The notes: generated by a model from the letters alone, not told the origin. Shown: positions 22,411 to 31,860, counted from the first letter of the stretch. The stretch is DNA of 64,000 nt from Streptococcus sp. Marseille-Q0941 (GCF_943736975.1 NZ_CALSFO010000003.1:434001-498000), one strand, 5' to 3'. Numbers and translations: made by a program.

Positions 22411-22540
22411 AAAAAACCTTGCAATTGCAAGGTTTCAGTTAAGATATTCACACAAAGGTACCAAATAAGCACTTGCTTACTTGCTTCTATCGTAGTTTCT
22501 TTTCTCTGACACCTTGTAAGTCTCTCTGGACTTCCCTTAA
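22411..22540 (-). promoter_or_regulatory. PyrR-binding leader with attenuator terminator
   Basis: The minus-strand leader holds AGTCCAGAGAGACTTACAAGG (split: AGTCCAGAGAGACT at 22532-22519, then TACAAGG), matching the PyrR binding-loop consensus. It is followed about 90 nt later by AACCTTGCAATTGCAAGGTT plus a T-run (22434-22411), a perfect intrinsic terminator. UMP-bound PyrR would stabilise the anti-antiterminator and cut transcription before pyrK. Confidence 0.88.
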
Positions 22541-22556
22541 AGGTTAAATTTTCACT

Positions 22557-22585
22557 AGTATACTGCATCAAGCCTAAAAAGTCAA
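22557..22585 (-). promoter_or_regulatory. pyrK-pyrDb promoter
   Basis: Minus strand: TTGACT, 17-bp spacer, TATACT. Start near 22550, just upstream of the PyrR loop. Confidence 0.8.
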
Positions 22586-22621
22586 GTAAAAATAGGTCAG
22601 GTATCAGTTCATAAAAACAGC

Positions 22622-23311
22622 TTATTTTTGTGAAGAGAGAATTTTCTCCAATTTTTGATAATCTTTAACACTATCGATTTCATAGATAGAATTTTCTTCC
22701 AACTCTTCTACGTAAACATTTAGTTCTTTGATATTATCTTTAACCATATTATCCCAGTAAAGGTCAACAAACTCGCCACTTGCATAAGCCTTGTCAATAA
22801 ATCCAACAATCTTTTCAGCTGTTGGAGCATCCCAGAATGACACACCACTCAAAATGCGTCCATTCTTGCTATCGACAATGATATCTTGAACTTTGTAATC
22901 ATCACCATAAACTAGGAACCACTCATTGTCACAATCCTCACGATAAACGCTGAAGTAAGTTGAACGCTCGATATCATTTCGGAACATATTCTTGAAAAGA
23001 TAATTATCCGCATCGATAACATAGCTGTTGGCCAACTCTTCTTTTACCAAGTAGAGAGAGTAAAAGTTATTGTAATCAGCAAACTTATCATTGAAGACTA
23101 AACGAACACCGTATTTTTCTTTAAGGTAGTCGAATTGTTCTTTCAAATAACCTACAACGATGATAATATCATCAATACCACGTTCTTTTAAAAATTCAAT
23201 TTGATATTCAACCAAAGGTTTTTGATTGACTTTAACCAAGGCTTTGGGAGTATTTTCTGTCATGGGTCTCAAACGAGTTCCCAATCCCGCTGCTAAGATA
23301 ATCGCTTTCAC
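22622..23311 (-). CDS. licC: CTP:phosphocholine cytidylyltransferase
   Basis: 229 residues; makes CDP-choline from CTP and phosphocholine for teichoic acid decoration. Nucleotidyltransferase signature LAAGLGTRLRPMTENTPKAL at the N-terminus, then KVNQKPLVEYQ. Last gene of the tarI-tarJ-licA-licB-licC operon, 12 bases after licB. No licD transferase gene is present in this window. Confidence 0.92.
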   Translation of the reverse strand: MKAIILAAGLGTRLRPMTENTPKALVKVNQKPLVEYQIEFLKERGIDDIIIVVGYLKEQFDYLKEKYGVRLVFNDKFADYNNFYSLYLVKEELANSYVIDADNYLFKNMFRNDIERSTYFSVYREDCDNEWFLVYGDDYKVQDIIVDSKNGRILSGVSFWDAPTAEKIVGFIDKAYASGEFVDLYWDNMVKDNIKELNVYVEELEENSIYEIDSVKDYQKLEKILSSQK

Positions 23312-23323
23312 GCATTTTCTCCT

Positions 23324-24202
23324 TTATTCTTTAATAATAATGTAAACACCAGCCATTACGATCAGTGAAGTAATGATGGTCAATAAATTAAGAGGTGAGC
23401 CCAAGAACATTGCTGCAAACAAAACAGTCCAGACTACATAACTCACATTTAGACCTGTTGCTTTTGCTGGTTGCAATCGATTAATAGCAATATAGTAGGC
23501 TAGATAAGAAATCATATTACATGCTGCAAAGACAATCAAAAGTCCCAACAATTGTCCGTTTGCCACTTCTGCAAATGAATGATGCGAGAAGAGAACAATC
23601 ACAAGATAGGACAGGAAGGAAGTTACTTGTCGAATCAAGAGGGCTTCGAGCTCACTAAGTTCACTTTCCATAGCAAATGAACTTAGAACACTTTCACTCC
23701 CCCAAGCAAGCGCACAAATCAAGGCGCAAAGTATTCCGATATAGAAGGAATTGACTTGCTCAACCTTGTAGGTTTGAGCAATAATTCCTGCAATGATTAA
23801 CAAAATTCCAAATACTGTATTCTTAGAAACCTTATGCTTTAGAATAAAGAAGGCAAGAAGGACAGAAACTGCAGGATAAATAGCTGAAACGGAAGATGCT
23901 AAGGAACTACCGATGTATTTGACTGCATAGAGATTAGCCTGCATACCAATAGGACCAGCTAGTAACGCTCCAATAATAACACTGACATTTCGAATGTTTA
24001 AGAAAATTGAAAAGCGAACTTTTCCTTCTTTAACGAGTAGATATCCTAGCAAGATAAAAATACTCAGAAAGTCATGTGCAGCTGCTACCACAAAGGGCGA
24101 AAGATCTGTGAAGATTGAAAAAATATATGCACTAATAGTTAATCCTAATCCCCAGAATACACCTGAAAGTAAACCAAAAGAAACTCCATTTTTAGTTTTC
24201 AT
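23324..24202 (-). CDS. licB: Choline permease LicB (DMT family)
   Basis: 292-residue drug/metabolite-transporter-type permease with about ten membrane helices (two EamA-like repeats); imports choline for LicA. Its start overlaps the licA stop by 11 bases. Position between choline kinase and the cytidylyltransferase fixes the function. Confidence 0.9.
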   Translation of the reverse strand: MKTKNGVSFGLLSGVFWGLGLTISAYIFSIFTDLSPFVVAAAHDFLSIFILLGYLLVKEGKVRFSIFLNIRNVSVIIGALLAGPIGMQANLYAVKYIGSSLASSVSAIYPAVSVLLAFFILKHKVSKNTVFGILLIIAGIIAQTYKVEQVNSFYIGILCALICALAWGSESVLSSFAMESELSELEALLIRQVTSFLSYLVIVLFSHHSFAEVANGQLLGLLIVFAACNMISYLAYYIAINRLQPAKATGLNVSYVVWTVLFAAMFLGSPLNLLTIITSLIVMAGVYIIIKE

Positions 24203-25061
24203 GAGAACCTCCCTTAAAATCCAATTCTTTTACTGCTCTATTGTAACGAGAGATTCCATAATCTCCAAAGTCTGCACCATTTTCTTCTTTGTAAATAGTC
24301 CAAAGGCTCCAAATAATATCTTGCAAAATTTTATAAATTCGAATTTTCTCTCTCGAAACAGGAGTCTTTTCACTCTCGTAATGAGCCAAAAAGTTTTCCT
24401 CTTCTTCTGGAGTGAATTCAGACTCTAGAAAGAGTGCCGCAAGGTCCCACATAGGATCGTTCATGGATGAATATTCCCAATCAATCAGATAAAGATGCCC
24501 ATCTGGTGCTTCAATAAAATTTTCAGGAACCAAATCAATATGACAAGACTTCTTCTCAATTCCGATTTGTTCAAGCTCTTCTTTCAGAGAAAACACCGAT
24601 TTTCTAACAGCTTCATAGTTTGGATAATAGATCTCTCCTTGAATCAAGGATTCATATTTTTTGATTTCCTCAAAAGGAGCAAACTCTCCTTTTAATTCTT
24701 TACCAGATGCATGAATCGTTTGTAGAATGGGAGCAATTTTCTCAAATCTAGTTTTAATGGTATCTAAATTAAGTGTTTCAGCATTTTCAATGTATTGATT
24801 AACTTTGATGCCAGCTTCAATATCAAAAAGATAATTTTCGACATCTAATTTCAAATCTTTCAACAATTCAAGATTGAACTTTTCATTCTGACGGTCGATT
24901 AATTTATCCGTACCTTTACCGAAAAACTTAACGATATACTGATTTGAGGATGTTTGAACCAAGTAGTTTTGATTGGTCATTCCACCCAGCTGTTCAACGC
25001 TCTGAATTTCTTCATCACCTGATAATAAAGAGGCAATCTTCTCTTTAACGATTTCCTTCAT
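24192..25061 (-). CDS. licA: Choline kinase
   Basis: 289-residue aminoglycoside-phosphotransferase-like kinase that phosphorylates choline. Catalytic loop HIDLVPENF and metal motif LIDWEYSS are intact. It precedes and overlaps licB and follows tarJ by 12 bases. Confidence 0.92.
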   Translation of the reverse strand: MKEIVKEKIASLLSGDEEIQSVEQLGGMTNQNYLVQTSSNQYIVKFFGKGTDKLIDRQNEKFNLELLKDLKLDVENYLFDIEAGIKVNQYIENAETLNLDTIKTRFEKIAPILQTIHASGKELKGEFAPFEEIKKYESLIQGEIYYPNYEAVRKSVFSLKEELEQIGIEKKSCHIDLVPENFIEAPDGHLYLIDWEYSSMNDPMWDLAALFLESEFTPEEEENFLAHYESEKTPVSREKIRIYKILQDIIWSLWTIYKEENGADFGDYGISRYNRAVKELDFKGGSHEN

Positions 25062-25073
25062 AATCTTCCTCCA

Positions 25074-26096
25074 TTAGACTTCCCACTTAAATACTGTCTT
25101 GAAGGCAGTATTCAGGTCTGCTGCAAAAACTCGATGAATATCTTTGATCTCTCTTACTGGTTCTTCTAGATAAATGATATTTTTCAAACGATTGGCAAAC
25201 TTTTTAATCTCCATCATTTGAATGGCATTTTCAAAGTCAACTCTTCCTGAACGAGAAGATCCAACTAATAACAAGCCTTTTTCTAAAGAATCGCGAGTAT
25301 TGATATTAACCTTATACTCACTAACACCCATCATCAAAATAGTACCTTGGGGTTTAATATACCGAATCAAATCATTGATAGCAGGTCCACTACCGTCACC
25401 ACCACAACACTCAAATCCATGATCAAAGCTGAGATCTTCTGGAATACTGTCAGTAATATAACGTTCGTGCGCAAACGAAAAGAGTTCCAATTTCTCCCAG
25501 TGGCGACCAATGACAATAATTTCTGCTTCAGGCAAAGTGTAGTTGATAATATTGGCCATGACAAAAGCTAAACTTCCATCACCAATGACAGCGATACGTT
25601 GACGTCCGCTATGTGAAACAGTCAGAAAACGATTCATAGCATGCATGCCCACACTGACAAACTCTGTAATGGCGGCAACTGTGTCTTCGATTTCTTCGTA
25701 AGATACCACACGATCCTTAGGCAGAGAAACAAATTCTCGCATGAATCCATCGTAACCACTTGATAAGAAATATGTTCCAGTCATGTAATTTTCGTAGAAT
25801 TCCTCATCACTTTGCATAGGTGGTTGATTTGGAATCATAACAACCTTCTGACCAACTTTGTAGGTACCGGTTGGATCAGAAATGACTGTACCACAAGACT
25901 CGTGAATCATAGCCATTGGTAGTTTTTTCGCTAAAATTTTTGGATCGCGTTTACCTTGGTAGTACCGTTGATCCGCGTGACAAACCGCCATGTAATTTGG
26001 TCGGATAAGGATATGATTCTCTTGATCAATTTCTTCTTCCTGATATTTAATATTGATAAACTTTGGTTTTGTCAGTTGATAAATTTGATTAATCAT
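25074..26096 (-). CDS. tarJ: Ribulose-5-phosphate reductase
   Basis: 340-residue medium-chain (alcohol dehydrogenase-like) reductase making ribitol-5-phosphate with NADPH. Zinc-site residues in MAVCHADQRYY and MIHESCGTV, Rossmann segment IAVIGDGSLAFVMA. It starts two bases after the tarI stop; TarI and TarJ together form CDP-ribitol for teichoic acid repeats. Confidence 0.92.
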   Translation of the reverse strand: MINQIYQLTKPKFINIKYQEEEIDQENHILIRPNYMAVCHADQRYYQGKRDPKILAKKLPMAMIHESCGTVISDPTGTYKVGQKVVMIPNQPPMQSDEEFYENYMTGTYFLSSGYDGFMREFVSLPKDRVVSYEEIEDTVAAITEFVSVGMHAMNRFLTVSHSGRQRIAVIGDGSLAFVMANIINYTLPEAEIIVIGRHWEKLELFSFAHERYITDSIPEDLSFDHGFECCGGDGSGPAINDLIRYIKPQGTILMMGVSEYKVNINTRDSLEKGLLLVGSSRSGRVDFENAIQMMEIKKFANRLKNIIYLEEPVREIKDIHRVFAADLNTAFKTVFKWEV

Positions 26097-26098
26097 GT

Positions 26099-26806
26099 CT
26101 ATTCTTTCTCAATCATGCTTTTAGCAATCTTCAAGTCTGTAACTGTTGTAATTTTAAGGTTTGAGTATTCACCTTTTGCCAAGGCTACATCTTTACCCTT
26201 AATGACAAAAATTTTACATGCATCTGTTAAAATTTCTTTTTCTTCTGCTGATAAAGAACCATACAAATCAATGAAGTCTTTACAACGGAAGGTTTGAGGA
26301 GTTTGCCCTTGATAGAGATGAGCACGATTTGGAATATCTGTGATAAACTGACCATTTGTACTTTCAACAATGGTATCTACTGCTTCAACTACTGTATCAA
26401 CAGCATCATGATTTTGTGCAAGAGCAATGTTATCTTGAATCATTCGAAGTGTGATAAAAGGACGAACTGAGTCATGAGTGACTACGATATCATCTTCCGT
26501 AATTGGACGGTAAGCATCGATAGCTTCGATGATCTTTTCAATACTCGAATTACGATCCGCCCCACCTTTTGTGATGATGATACGGTCCTTGTGGAGTGGA
26601 AGGAATTTTTCAACTAAATCTTCTGCGTGTGTCACCCAGTCTCCGTGAACTCCAACTACAATCTTTTCAATACTTGGCTCTAAGACAAATTTTTCAATTG
26701 TATGGATTAGGATCGGGCGATCTCCCAACTCAAGAAATTGTTTGGGTAGGTTACTAATACCCATGCGCGTACCGGTTCCACCTGCTAAAATTCCAGCGTA
26801 AATCAT
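26099..26806 (-). CDS. tarI: Ribitol-5-phosphate cytidylyltransferase
   Basis: 235 residues, IspD-like cytidylyltransferase: GILAGGTGTRMGISNLPKQF at the N-terminus, THDSVRPF and the C-terminal ITTVTDLKIAK. Makes CDP-ribitol. First gene of the operon, with AAAGGAG before the ATG and two promoters upstream. Confidence 0.92.
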   Translation of the reverse strand: MIYAGILAGGTGTRMGISNLPKQFLELGDRPILIHTIEKFVLEPSIEKIVVGVHGDWVTHAEDLVEKFLPLHKDRIIITKGGADRNSSIEKIIEAIDAYRPITEDDIVVTHDSVRPFITLRMIQDNIALAQNHDAVDTVVEAVDTIVESTNGQFITDIPNRAHLYQGQTPQTFRCKDFIDLYGSLSAEEKEILTDACKIFVIKGKDVALAKGEYSNLKITTVTDLKIAKSMIEKE

Positions 26807-26848
26807 TTTGATACTCCTTTGGTTTGTTTTAAAAACTCATTGTTTACT

Positions 26849-26877
26849 ATTATATCACAATCTACTGGTATCTTGAA
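26849..26877 (-). promoter_or_regulatory. lic operon proximal promoter (P2)
   Basis: Minus strand: TTCAAG, 17-bp spacer, TATAAT preceded by TGA (extended -10). The start would be about 36 nt before tarI. Confidence 0.7.
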
Positions 26878-27037
26878 ATAAATAGCGAGCAAGCAAAGCT
26901 ATAATGAATTTGTATTCAAATAATAATCTGAACTTTTAGGATTAATCATTTATTTAAAGTAAACAATTATCCAAGAAAACTTTCTCTATTTATGAAACTG
27001 AAGATATTTGTTCGGATAATATAGAGTTCTTCAGAAT

Positions 27038-27065
27038 ATTATAAAAACCTTAAAGAAACCTTAAA
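27038..27065 (-). promoter_or_regulatory. lic operon distal promoter (P1) with CiaR box
   Basis: Minus strand: perfect CiaR repeat TTTAAG-GTTTC-TTTAAG (27065-27049), 5 nt, then TATAAT (27043-27038). The box overlaps the -35 region, as in CiaR-activated promoters. The lic operon is an established CiaR target in S. pneumoniae. The leader to tarI is about 225 nt. The remaining 26878-27037 sequence shows no other feature, so the 347-bp gap is the two promoters plus the tatA terminator. Confidence 0.85.
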
Positions 27066-27084
27066 CTGTTTAAATAGGTAATTG

Positions 27085-27142
27085 AAAAAGAGCTGTGAAT
27101 TTAGACAAGATAATGATCTTGTACCAATTTCTCAACTCTTTT
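27085..27142 (-). terminator. Terminator of the efe-tat operon
   Basis: A long imperfect cruciform: inner perfect ACAAGAT-CATT-ATCTTGT, outer AAAAGAG / CTCTTTT arms, and TTTTTC following on the minus strand. Confidence 0.7.
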
Positions 27143-27153
27143 ATTAAGTTTCT

Positions 27154-27321
27154 TTATTTTTCTTCCGAATCCCCAAGGCCTTTAACGGCTTTTTTAAACT
27201 CAGCAAGCATTTTTCCTACTGATTCTCCTAGCTCTGGTAAGCGTTTTGGTCCTAAAATCAAAAGTGCCCCCAGTATAATAATAATTATGCCTGGTGCTCC
27301 GATATCACGTAAGATTCCCAT
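27154..27321 (-). CDS. tatA: Twin-arginine translocase subunit TatA
   Basis: 55 residues, among the shortest TatA. One membrane helix (GIIIIILGALLIL), the conserved hinge GPKRLPELGESVGK and a short amphipathic helix MLAEFKKAVKGLG. It starts 17 bases inside the 3' end of tatC. With TatC alone it makes a minimal TatAC system. Its neighbour efeB encodes the obvious cargo. Confidence 0.88.
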   Translation of the reverse strand: MGILRDIGAPGIIIIILGALLILGPKRLPELGESVGKMLAEFKKAVKGLGDSEEK

Positions 27322-28030
27322 TTTTTTCTTCCCTTCTTTTTATAATCCATTTACTAATTACAATACTGACCTCATACAAAAGAATTAAAGGAACAGTCAT
27401 TGCTAAATCACTAATAAAATCTGCAGGTGTCAATATAACCGCTAATACCAATAAGATGAAATAAGCATAACGCCTATAGGAAACAAGTAGCCCTGGCCCA
27501 ATTAAACCTATTGAGGTTAAAAAGGCAATGATAACAGGCAATTCAAAAATCAATGCCAAGGGCATGGTTGTTTGAAATACAAAGTCTAAATAATTTTGCG
27601 CGGTTAACTGAGTTTCGAATAAATTTTCACCCAATCCTAGTAAGACCTGGAGTAAGGCTGGTGTAACAAAGTAAAAACCAAAGGCTAGCCCTACTATAAA
27701 ACAAATAAAGGTTGCAGGTATATAGACAAAAATAGCTCCTGCTTCTTCAGTTTTAAGGGCAGGTCTTACAAAGCACCATACTTGATAGACAGTATAGGGT
27801 AAGGTAAGACTAAAAGCCATTAAACTGGCTAAGCGCAGATAAATCCAAAGAATATCATTTGGCCCAAGCACAATTAATTTTTGACTAAAACCTTGAGTTA
27901 TATACTGATAGACCTGATCGGCAAATAATAGTGAAATGCAAAATACTAACAAGAAACAAATGATGACTGCTAGTAATCTCTTTCTAAATTCTACCAGATG
28001 CTCAATAATTGTCAATTCTTTTTTATCCAT
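27305..28030 (-). CDS. tatC: Twin-arginine translocase subunit TatC
   Basis: 241 residues with six membrane helices. TatC hallmarks: the N-terminal HLVEFRKRLL signal-peptide-binding segment and the first periplasmic-loop region YQVWCFVRPAL. Its ATG overlaps the efeU stop by one base. Tat is uncommon in streptococci, where it travels with efeUOB. Confidence 0.93.
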   Translation of the reverse strand: MDKKELTIIEHLVEFRKRLLAVIICFLLVFCISLLFADQVYQYITQGFSQKLIVLGPNDILWIYLRLASLMAFSLTLPYTVYQVWCFVRPALKTEEAGAIFVYIPATFICFIVGLAFGFYFVTPALLQVLLGLGENLFETQLTAQNYLDFVFQTTMPLALIFELPVIIAFLTSIGLIGPGLLVSYRRYAYFILLVLAVILTPADFISDLAMTVPLILLYEVSIVISKWIIKRREEKNGNLT

Positions 28031-29718
28031 TATTTTTTACCTTGCTTCAAAGTCACACCTACAATAATTAGTAAAAATATAACTTGGGCACCTAGGACTT
28101 CCCAACTTGGATAGAAACCTAAGAAATCTATCATAGGAAGTGAAGTTACAGGGTGATTAGGAGCCATATTTGTCAACTGTAGTGCATGTATGCTGACACC
28201 TAACATCTTAAAGGCCAAGGCATAAATCATCCATGTTAAAAGAAAGAAAACTTTATGAGGAAGGAAAAACTGGCTTGCTTTATTCATGACAAAGGCAAGG
28301 CCTACTAAAACCAAAAGTGCTAAAGAAATTCCTAAAACAAAGTCAAAAGTTGAAATCCTTGGTAAAATTCCTACATAAAAGAGAATGGTTTCTGCTCCTT
28401 CGCGAAATACTGCTAGAAAACTAAGAGCGAACATGGAAAGGAAAGATCCTGTTTTCGTGACAGTTTGCATTTGCGATTCCATAAAAGTATTCCATTTTTT
28501 AACAGAGGATTTGCTATGAAGCCAAATACCGATTAAAATCATCATGCCTACTGCAAAAACCCCAACTGCTCCCTCGATGATTTCACGGTTGGTTCCCGAG
28601 GTGACTGCTGGAAAAGCAATCTGTAGGATATAGGCAATCAAAAGACTAGCTACTATACCCACAAATGCACCACTATATACCCACTTGAGTCCTTTACGCA
28701 AGTTAGAAGCTTTCAAAGTTGTAACAAGAGCCATCACTATTAAGAGAGCTTCCACTCCTTCACGAAGTAAAATTAACATAGCATCAAATGCATTATAAGA
28801 AGCACTCGTGTCAATTTGAGATAGCTCTGAAATCAAACTAGATAGTTTATCCTGATAAGCTTGTTCCTGTCCCTTAACCATAATCACAGGACTTTCACTC
28901 TCAACTTTTGTATATAGGGAAGGATTTGTTGTACTTACAGAACCTTCAATGGTTGGCCAAATAGTGATGAACTCCTTCATCGTAGCTGCAGCTTCAGTAT
29001 TTTTTCCAGCCTCAAATTGTGATAGAGCTTTTTTTAATAGACTGATTCCATCTTTTAGTGTCAGATTCGTTGAATTCGTTTCAACTTCTTTTCCATCAAT
29101 AAAGTTTGAAATAGCAGTTTTTAAGTCATCAAATGAAGATTTAATAGTATCATAGTTTGTTGGTTCAGTCTCAATACTACTACGTAAAAAAGAGATAGCC
29201 GTTTCCACTTTCCCATAATGAGCTGTACTATGGTCGCGAACTACTGCTTCATTGATAGTCCAGGTTGAATTCATTTTTTTATAAGCTTCTTTTACTGCTT
29301 CTAGATTATGAGAGGCAATTGCCTTGTCTAAAGCTTCAAAACGAGGTTCTAATCGAGTAACAAGCTTTTCTTTTTCTGCATCAAGGTCAACTGGATTTTG
29401 CTCTTTCTCAAATGTTAAAAGAGCTAAAGAAATCTGGGTCAACTGATCTTCAGTAATTTTTCCTGATAAAGAGAGTTTCTCTTGAACTTTCTTACCTGCT
29501 TCCGAATCTGCATGTTCAAGTTTACTGAATTCTTTAGAGATTTCAGAAACTAGTTTCTGGGCTTCGTCTTGATTGCCTTCCTTGACAGCTTTGGTCGCAT
29601 CAGTGATTTTTACAAAATAGGGACTTAAATTCTCCTTAGCTCCTACAGGTATGACAAAAAGTAAAAAGAAAGCTAAAAGAGGAACAATATATTTAAGATT
29701 CCAATAATTTCTGCCCAA
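28030..29718 (-). CDS. efeU: Iron permease EfeU (FTR1 family) with extracytoplasmic N-terminal domain
   Basis: 562 residues. Signal-like N-terminus, then a ~270-residue helical extracytoplasmic domain, then a seven-helix FTR1 permease. Both iron-binding R-E-G-x-E motifs are visible: LLREGVEAL and VFREGAETI. It moves Fe3+ released by EfeB/EfeO. Overlaps efeB by 26 bases and tatC by one, so translation is coupled. Confidence 0.92.
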   Translation of the reverse strand: MGRNYWNLKYIVPLLAFFLLFVIPVGAKENLSPYFVKITDATKAVKEGNQDEAQKLVSEISKEFSKLEHADSEAGKKVQEKLSLSGKITEDQLTQISLALLTFEKEQNPVDLDAEKEKLVTRLEPRFEALDKAIASHNLEAVKEAYKKMNSTWTINEAVVRDHSTAHYGKVETAISFLRSSIETEPTNYDTIKSSFDDLKTAISNFIDGKEVETNSTNLTLKDGISLLKKALSQFEAGKNTEAAATMKEFITIWPTIEGSVSTTNPSLYTKVESESPVIMVKGQEQAYQDKLSSLISELSQIDTSASYNAFDAMLILLREGVEALLIVMALVTTLKASNLRKGLKWVYSGAFVGIVASLLIAYILQIAFPAVTSGTNREIIEGAVGVFAVGMMILIGIWLHSKSSVKKWNTFMESQMQTVTKTGSFLSMFALSFLAVFREGAETILFYVGILPRISTFDFVLGISLALLVLVGLAFVMNKASQFFLPHKVFFLLTWMIYALAFKMLGVSIHALQLTNMAPNHPVTSLPMIDFLGFYPSWEVLGAQVIFLLIIVGVTLKQGKK

Positions 29719-30907
29719 TGTAACCTCCCTTCTCTACACCACCAAAGCAAGCAAAGAGACCACTACCAATATGGGTTACATACTCATTCATTTTATCCAT
29801 AGCACCAAGATTTGTTTGAACTTTAACAAAACTATCCGGGTCTTTTTGGAAAGAAATAAATAGTAATCCTGTGTCGAACTGACCTGTCTTTTCATCAATT
29901 CCATCAGAATAAGAATAAGAGCGACGTAAAAGAGGTTTATTAGCTTCTTTTGCTAAGCGAACGTGGGAATCATCTGGAAGAAGACTCAAATCAACTTCAT
30001 CGAATTCATGTTTCTTGCCAAAGGGAGCCCCACTTTCTTTATAGCGTCCAAAGGTATTTTCTTGTTCCTCAAGATTGGTTCTATCCCAGGTATCTAAAAA
30101 CATCTGAATACGTCTAACAGCCATGTAGGAACCATTTTCCATCCAATCTTTACTATCAGCCCAGACAACATTATCAAATTCTTTTTCGGTTGTAGCGTTA
30201 GCAGTTCCATCCTTGAAACCAAATAGATTACGAGGTGTTTCCATCCGGTTACCAATTGCAGCAAAACCAGATTGACTCCAACGAAGAGTAACAGCATTTC
30301 TCCCCTTGCGGATAAGGTTACGAATAGCATGAAAAGCAACCTGTTCGTCATCTGCACAAGCCTGAATCACGATATCACCACCAGTATACTTTTCGCGTAA
30401 TTGTTCTTTAGGAAAGGGAGGCATATCTCTAAATAGTTTTGGACGTTTATCCTCAAGTTTCATCTTTTCCAAGAAACTAGTTGAAACACCAAACGTGAGA
30501 GTTAAGCGATGCGGATTTAACCCAACAGTTTCACCAGTATCACTCGGCGGCAAGAGACTGTTACCACCATCCTTTTTAACTAAATCGCCATCTACAAGTT
30601 TAGCGCTGTAATCCGTCCAATCTTTAAATAGCTGGATAATTTTCTCTTTGTCAGTCGTATGCAAATCCAAAACAACAAAATAGATATTTTTCTGCATGGC
30701 AGTTGTGATTCCAGCTTGATGTTTGCCATAAAAGGCTATTTTTTCGTCTCCGTACGAGATGTTTTCTTGACCCTCTAACTTAGGTGCGAAAAAAGCAGAA
30801 GCACCAGAGAGACCAAGTGCAATACCAGCCCCTCCGATACCTGCTTTCTTTAGAAATTCTCGACGGTCCATTTTTTTATCAAAAAACTTTTCGTCTTTAT
30901 TTGTCAT
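29693..30907 (-). CDS. efeB: EfeB, Tat-exported DyP-type haem peroxidase
   Basis: 404 residues. The N-terminus MDRREFLKKAG followed by a glycine-rich hydrophobic stretch is a textbook twin-arginine signal. The DyP domain shows GFKDGTAN (catalytic Asp) and a late histidine segment near RRSYSYSDG. It oxidises Fe2+ for EfeU; a deferrochelatase role for EfeB has been proposed and disputed. Five bases separate it from efeO. Confidence 0.93.
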   Translation of the reverse strand: MTNKDEKFFDKKMDRREFLKKAGIGGAGIALGLSGASAFFAPKLEGQENISYGDEKIAFYGKHQAGITTAMQKNIYFVVLDLHTTDKEKIIQLFKDWTDYSAKLVDGDLVKKDGGNSLLPPSDTGETVGLNPHRLTLTFGVSTSFLEKMKLEDKRPKLFRDMPPFPKEQLREKYTGGDIVIQACADDEQVAFHAIRNLIRKGRNAVTLRWSQSGFAAIGNRMETPRNLFGFKDGTANATTEKEFDNVVWADSKDWMENGSYMAVRRIQMFLDTWDRTNLEEQENTFGRYKESGAPFGKKHEFDEVDLSLLPDDSHVRLAKEANKPLLRRSYSYSDGIDEKTGQFDTGLLFISFQKDPDSFVKVQTNLGAMDKMNEYVTHIGSGLFACFGGVEKGGYIGQKLLES

Positions 30908-30912
30908 CCTAC

Positions 30913-31785
30913 TTATTCTCCACCAAGAAATTTACCCATTTGTGACAATGGTTCTCCAAGTTTCGTTACAGCCTCAGATAATTCTTTAGTGTCTTCTTTT
31001 GTTAAGTCTGTATAGAGTTTATAATGCTCTTTATCAGTCATATGTTTATCTAAAAGACTATTGACAGATTTAAAATCTTCTTCCAATTCTTTAACCAGAG
31101 CTGCATCAGACTTTTCAAGCAGAGGTTTAAAGAGTTGGAAAATTTTCTCTGCCCCTTCAATATTGGCGCGGAAATCGTATAGATCTGTGTGAGAATAAAT
31201 TTCTTCCTCACCAGTAATCTTGCTTGTAGCAACTTCATTAAGCAGGTCAACAGCACCTGTCAGCATCATTTTGTAATCTACTTCTACAGTAGCAATTTTA
31301 GCTTTCAATTCCTTAATATCGTTTACTAATTGATCACCATATGCTTCAGTTCCTTTTGTAGTATTTTCTTCCCAAAGAATACGTTCGATACGGTGGAAAC
31401 CAGACCAACCTTCTTCTGTTTTATTTTCATCTAAATAGTCTGCTAAACGAAAGTCTATCTTCACATCAGACTCACCAAAGCTTTCTGCAATTGGTTCTGA
31501 ACGCTCGTAAGACATACGAATCAATGGATATGCCTTTTTAGCTTCCTCTAACTTACCATCTTTTAAGAGTTGAACAAAACCTTCTGTATCCGTCAATAAT
31601 TTATCAATTTGTCCTTGAACAAAGGTCTTATAATCTGTGGTTGCCTGATCAAGCAATTTTTGTTTGTCATCTGACAGAGCTGTCACCTTAGAAGAGTCAC
31701 TCGTGTCACTTGGTTTGGTTTGATTATTGGCACAAGCTGTCAATAGCAAGGCTGAAGATAAAAGGACGAAACTTAGTTTTTTCAT
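30913..31785 (-). CDS. efeO: EfeO, iron-binding lipoprotein (M75/imelysin family)
   Basis: 290 residues. Lipoprotein signal with lipobox LTAC, then a helical EfeO domain bearing the HxxE motif in GFHRIERILWEE. It binds iron outside the membrane and delivers it to EfeU. First gene of the efeO-efeB-efeU-tatC-tatA operon; its leader holds a perfect 15-bp palindrome. Confidence 0.92.
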   Translation of the reverse strand: MKKLSFVLLSSALLLTACANNQTKPSDTSDSSKVTALSDDKQKLLDQATTDYKTFVQGQIDKLLTDTEGFVQLLKDGKLEEAKKAYPLIRMSYERSEPIAESFGESDVKIDFRLADYLDENKTEEGWSGFHRIERILWEENTTKGTEAYGDQLVNDIKELKAKIATVEVDYKMMLTGAVDLLNEVATSKITGEEEIYSHTDLYDFRANIEGAEKIFQLFKPLLEKSDAALVKELEEDFKSVNSLLDKHMTDKEHYKLYTDLTKEDTKELSEAVTKLGEPLSQMGKFLGGE

Positions 31786-31801
31786 TATTTACTCCTATTA
31801 G

Positions 31802-31816
31802 TTCAGGAATCCTGAA
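31802..31816. promoter_or_regulatory. Perfect 15-bp palindrome in the efeO leader, probable operator
   Basis: TTCAGGAATCCTGAA lies 16 to 30 bp downstream of the -10 and just before the efeO ribosome site. A dyad centred on one base at this position is typical of a repressor operator. It does not match the Fur or PerR consensus that I know. Confidence 0.6.
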
Positions 31817-31831
31817 TTTATTTTATGTCCC

Positions 31832-31860
31832 ATTATAACATGTCTGTACTCATTTTTCAA
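31832..31860 (-). promoter_or_regulatory. efeO-tatA operon promoter
   Basis: Minus strand: TTGAAA, 17-bp spacer, TATAAT with TGT before it (extended -10). Confidence 0.8.
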
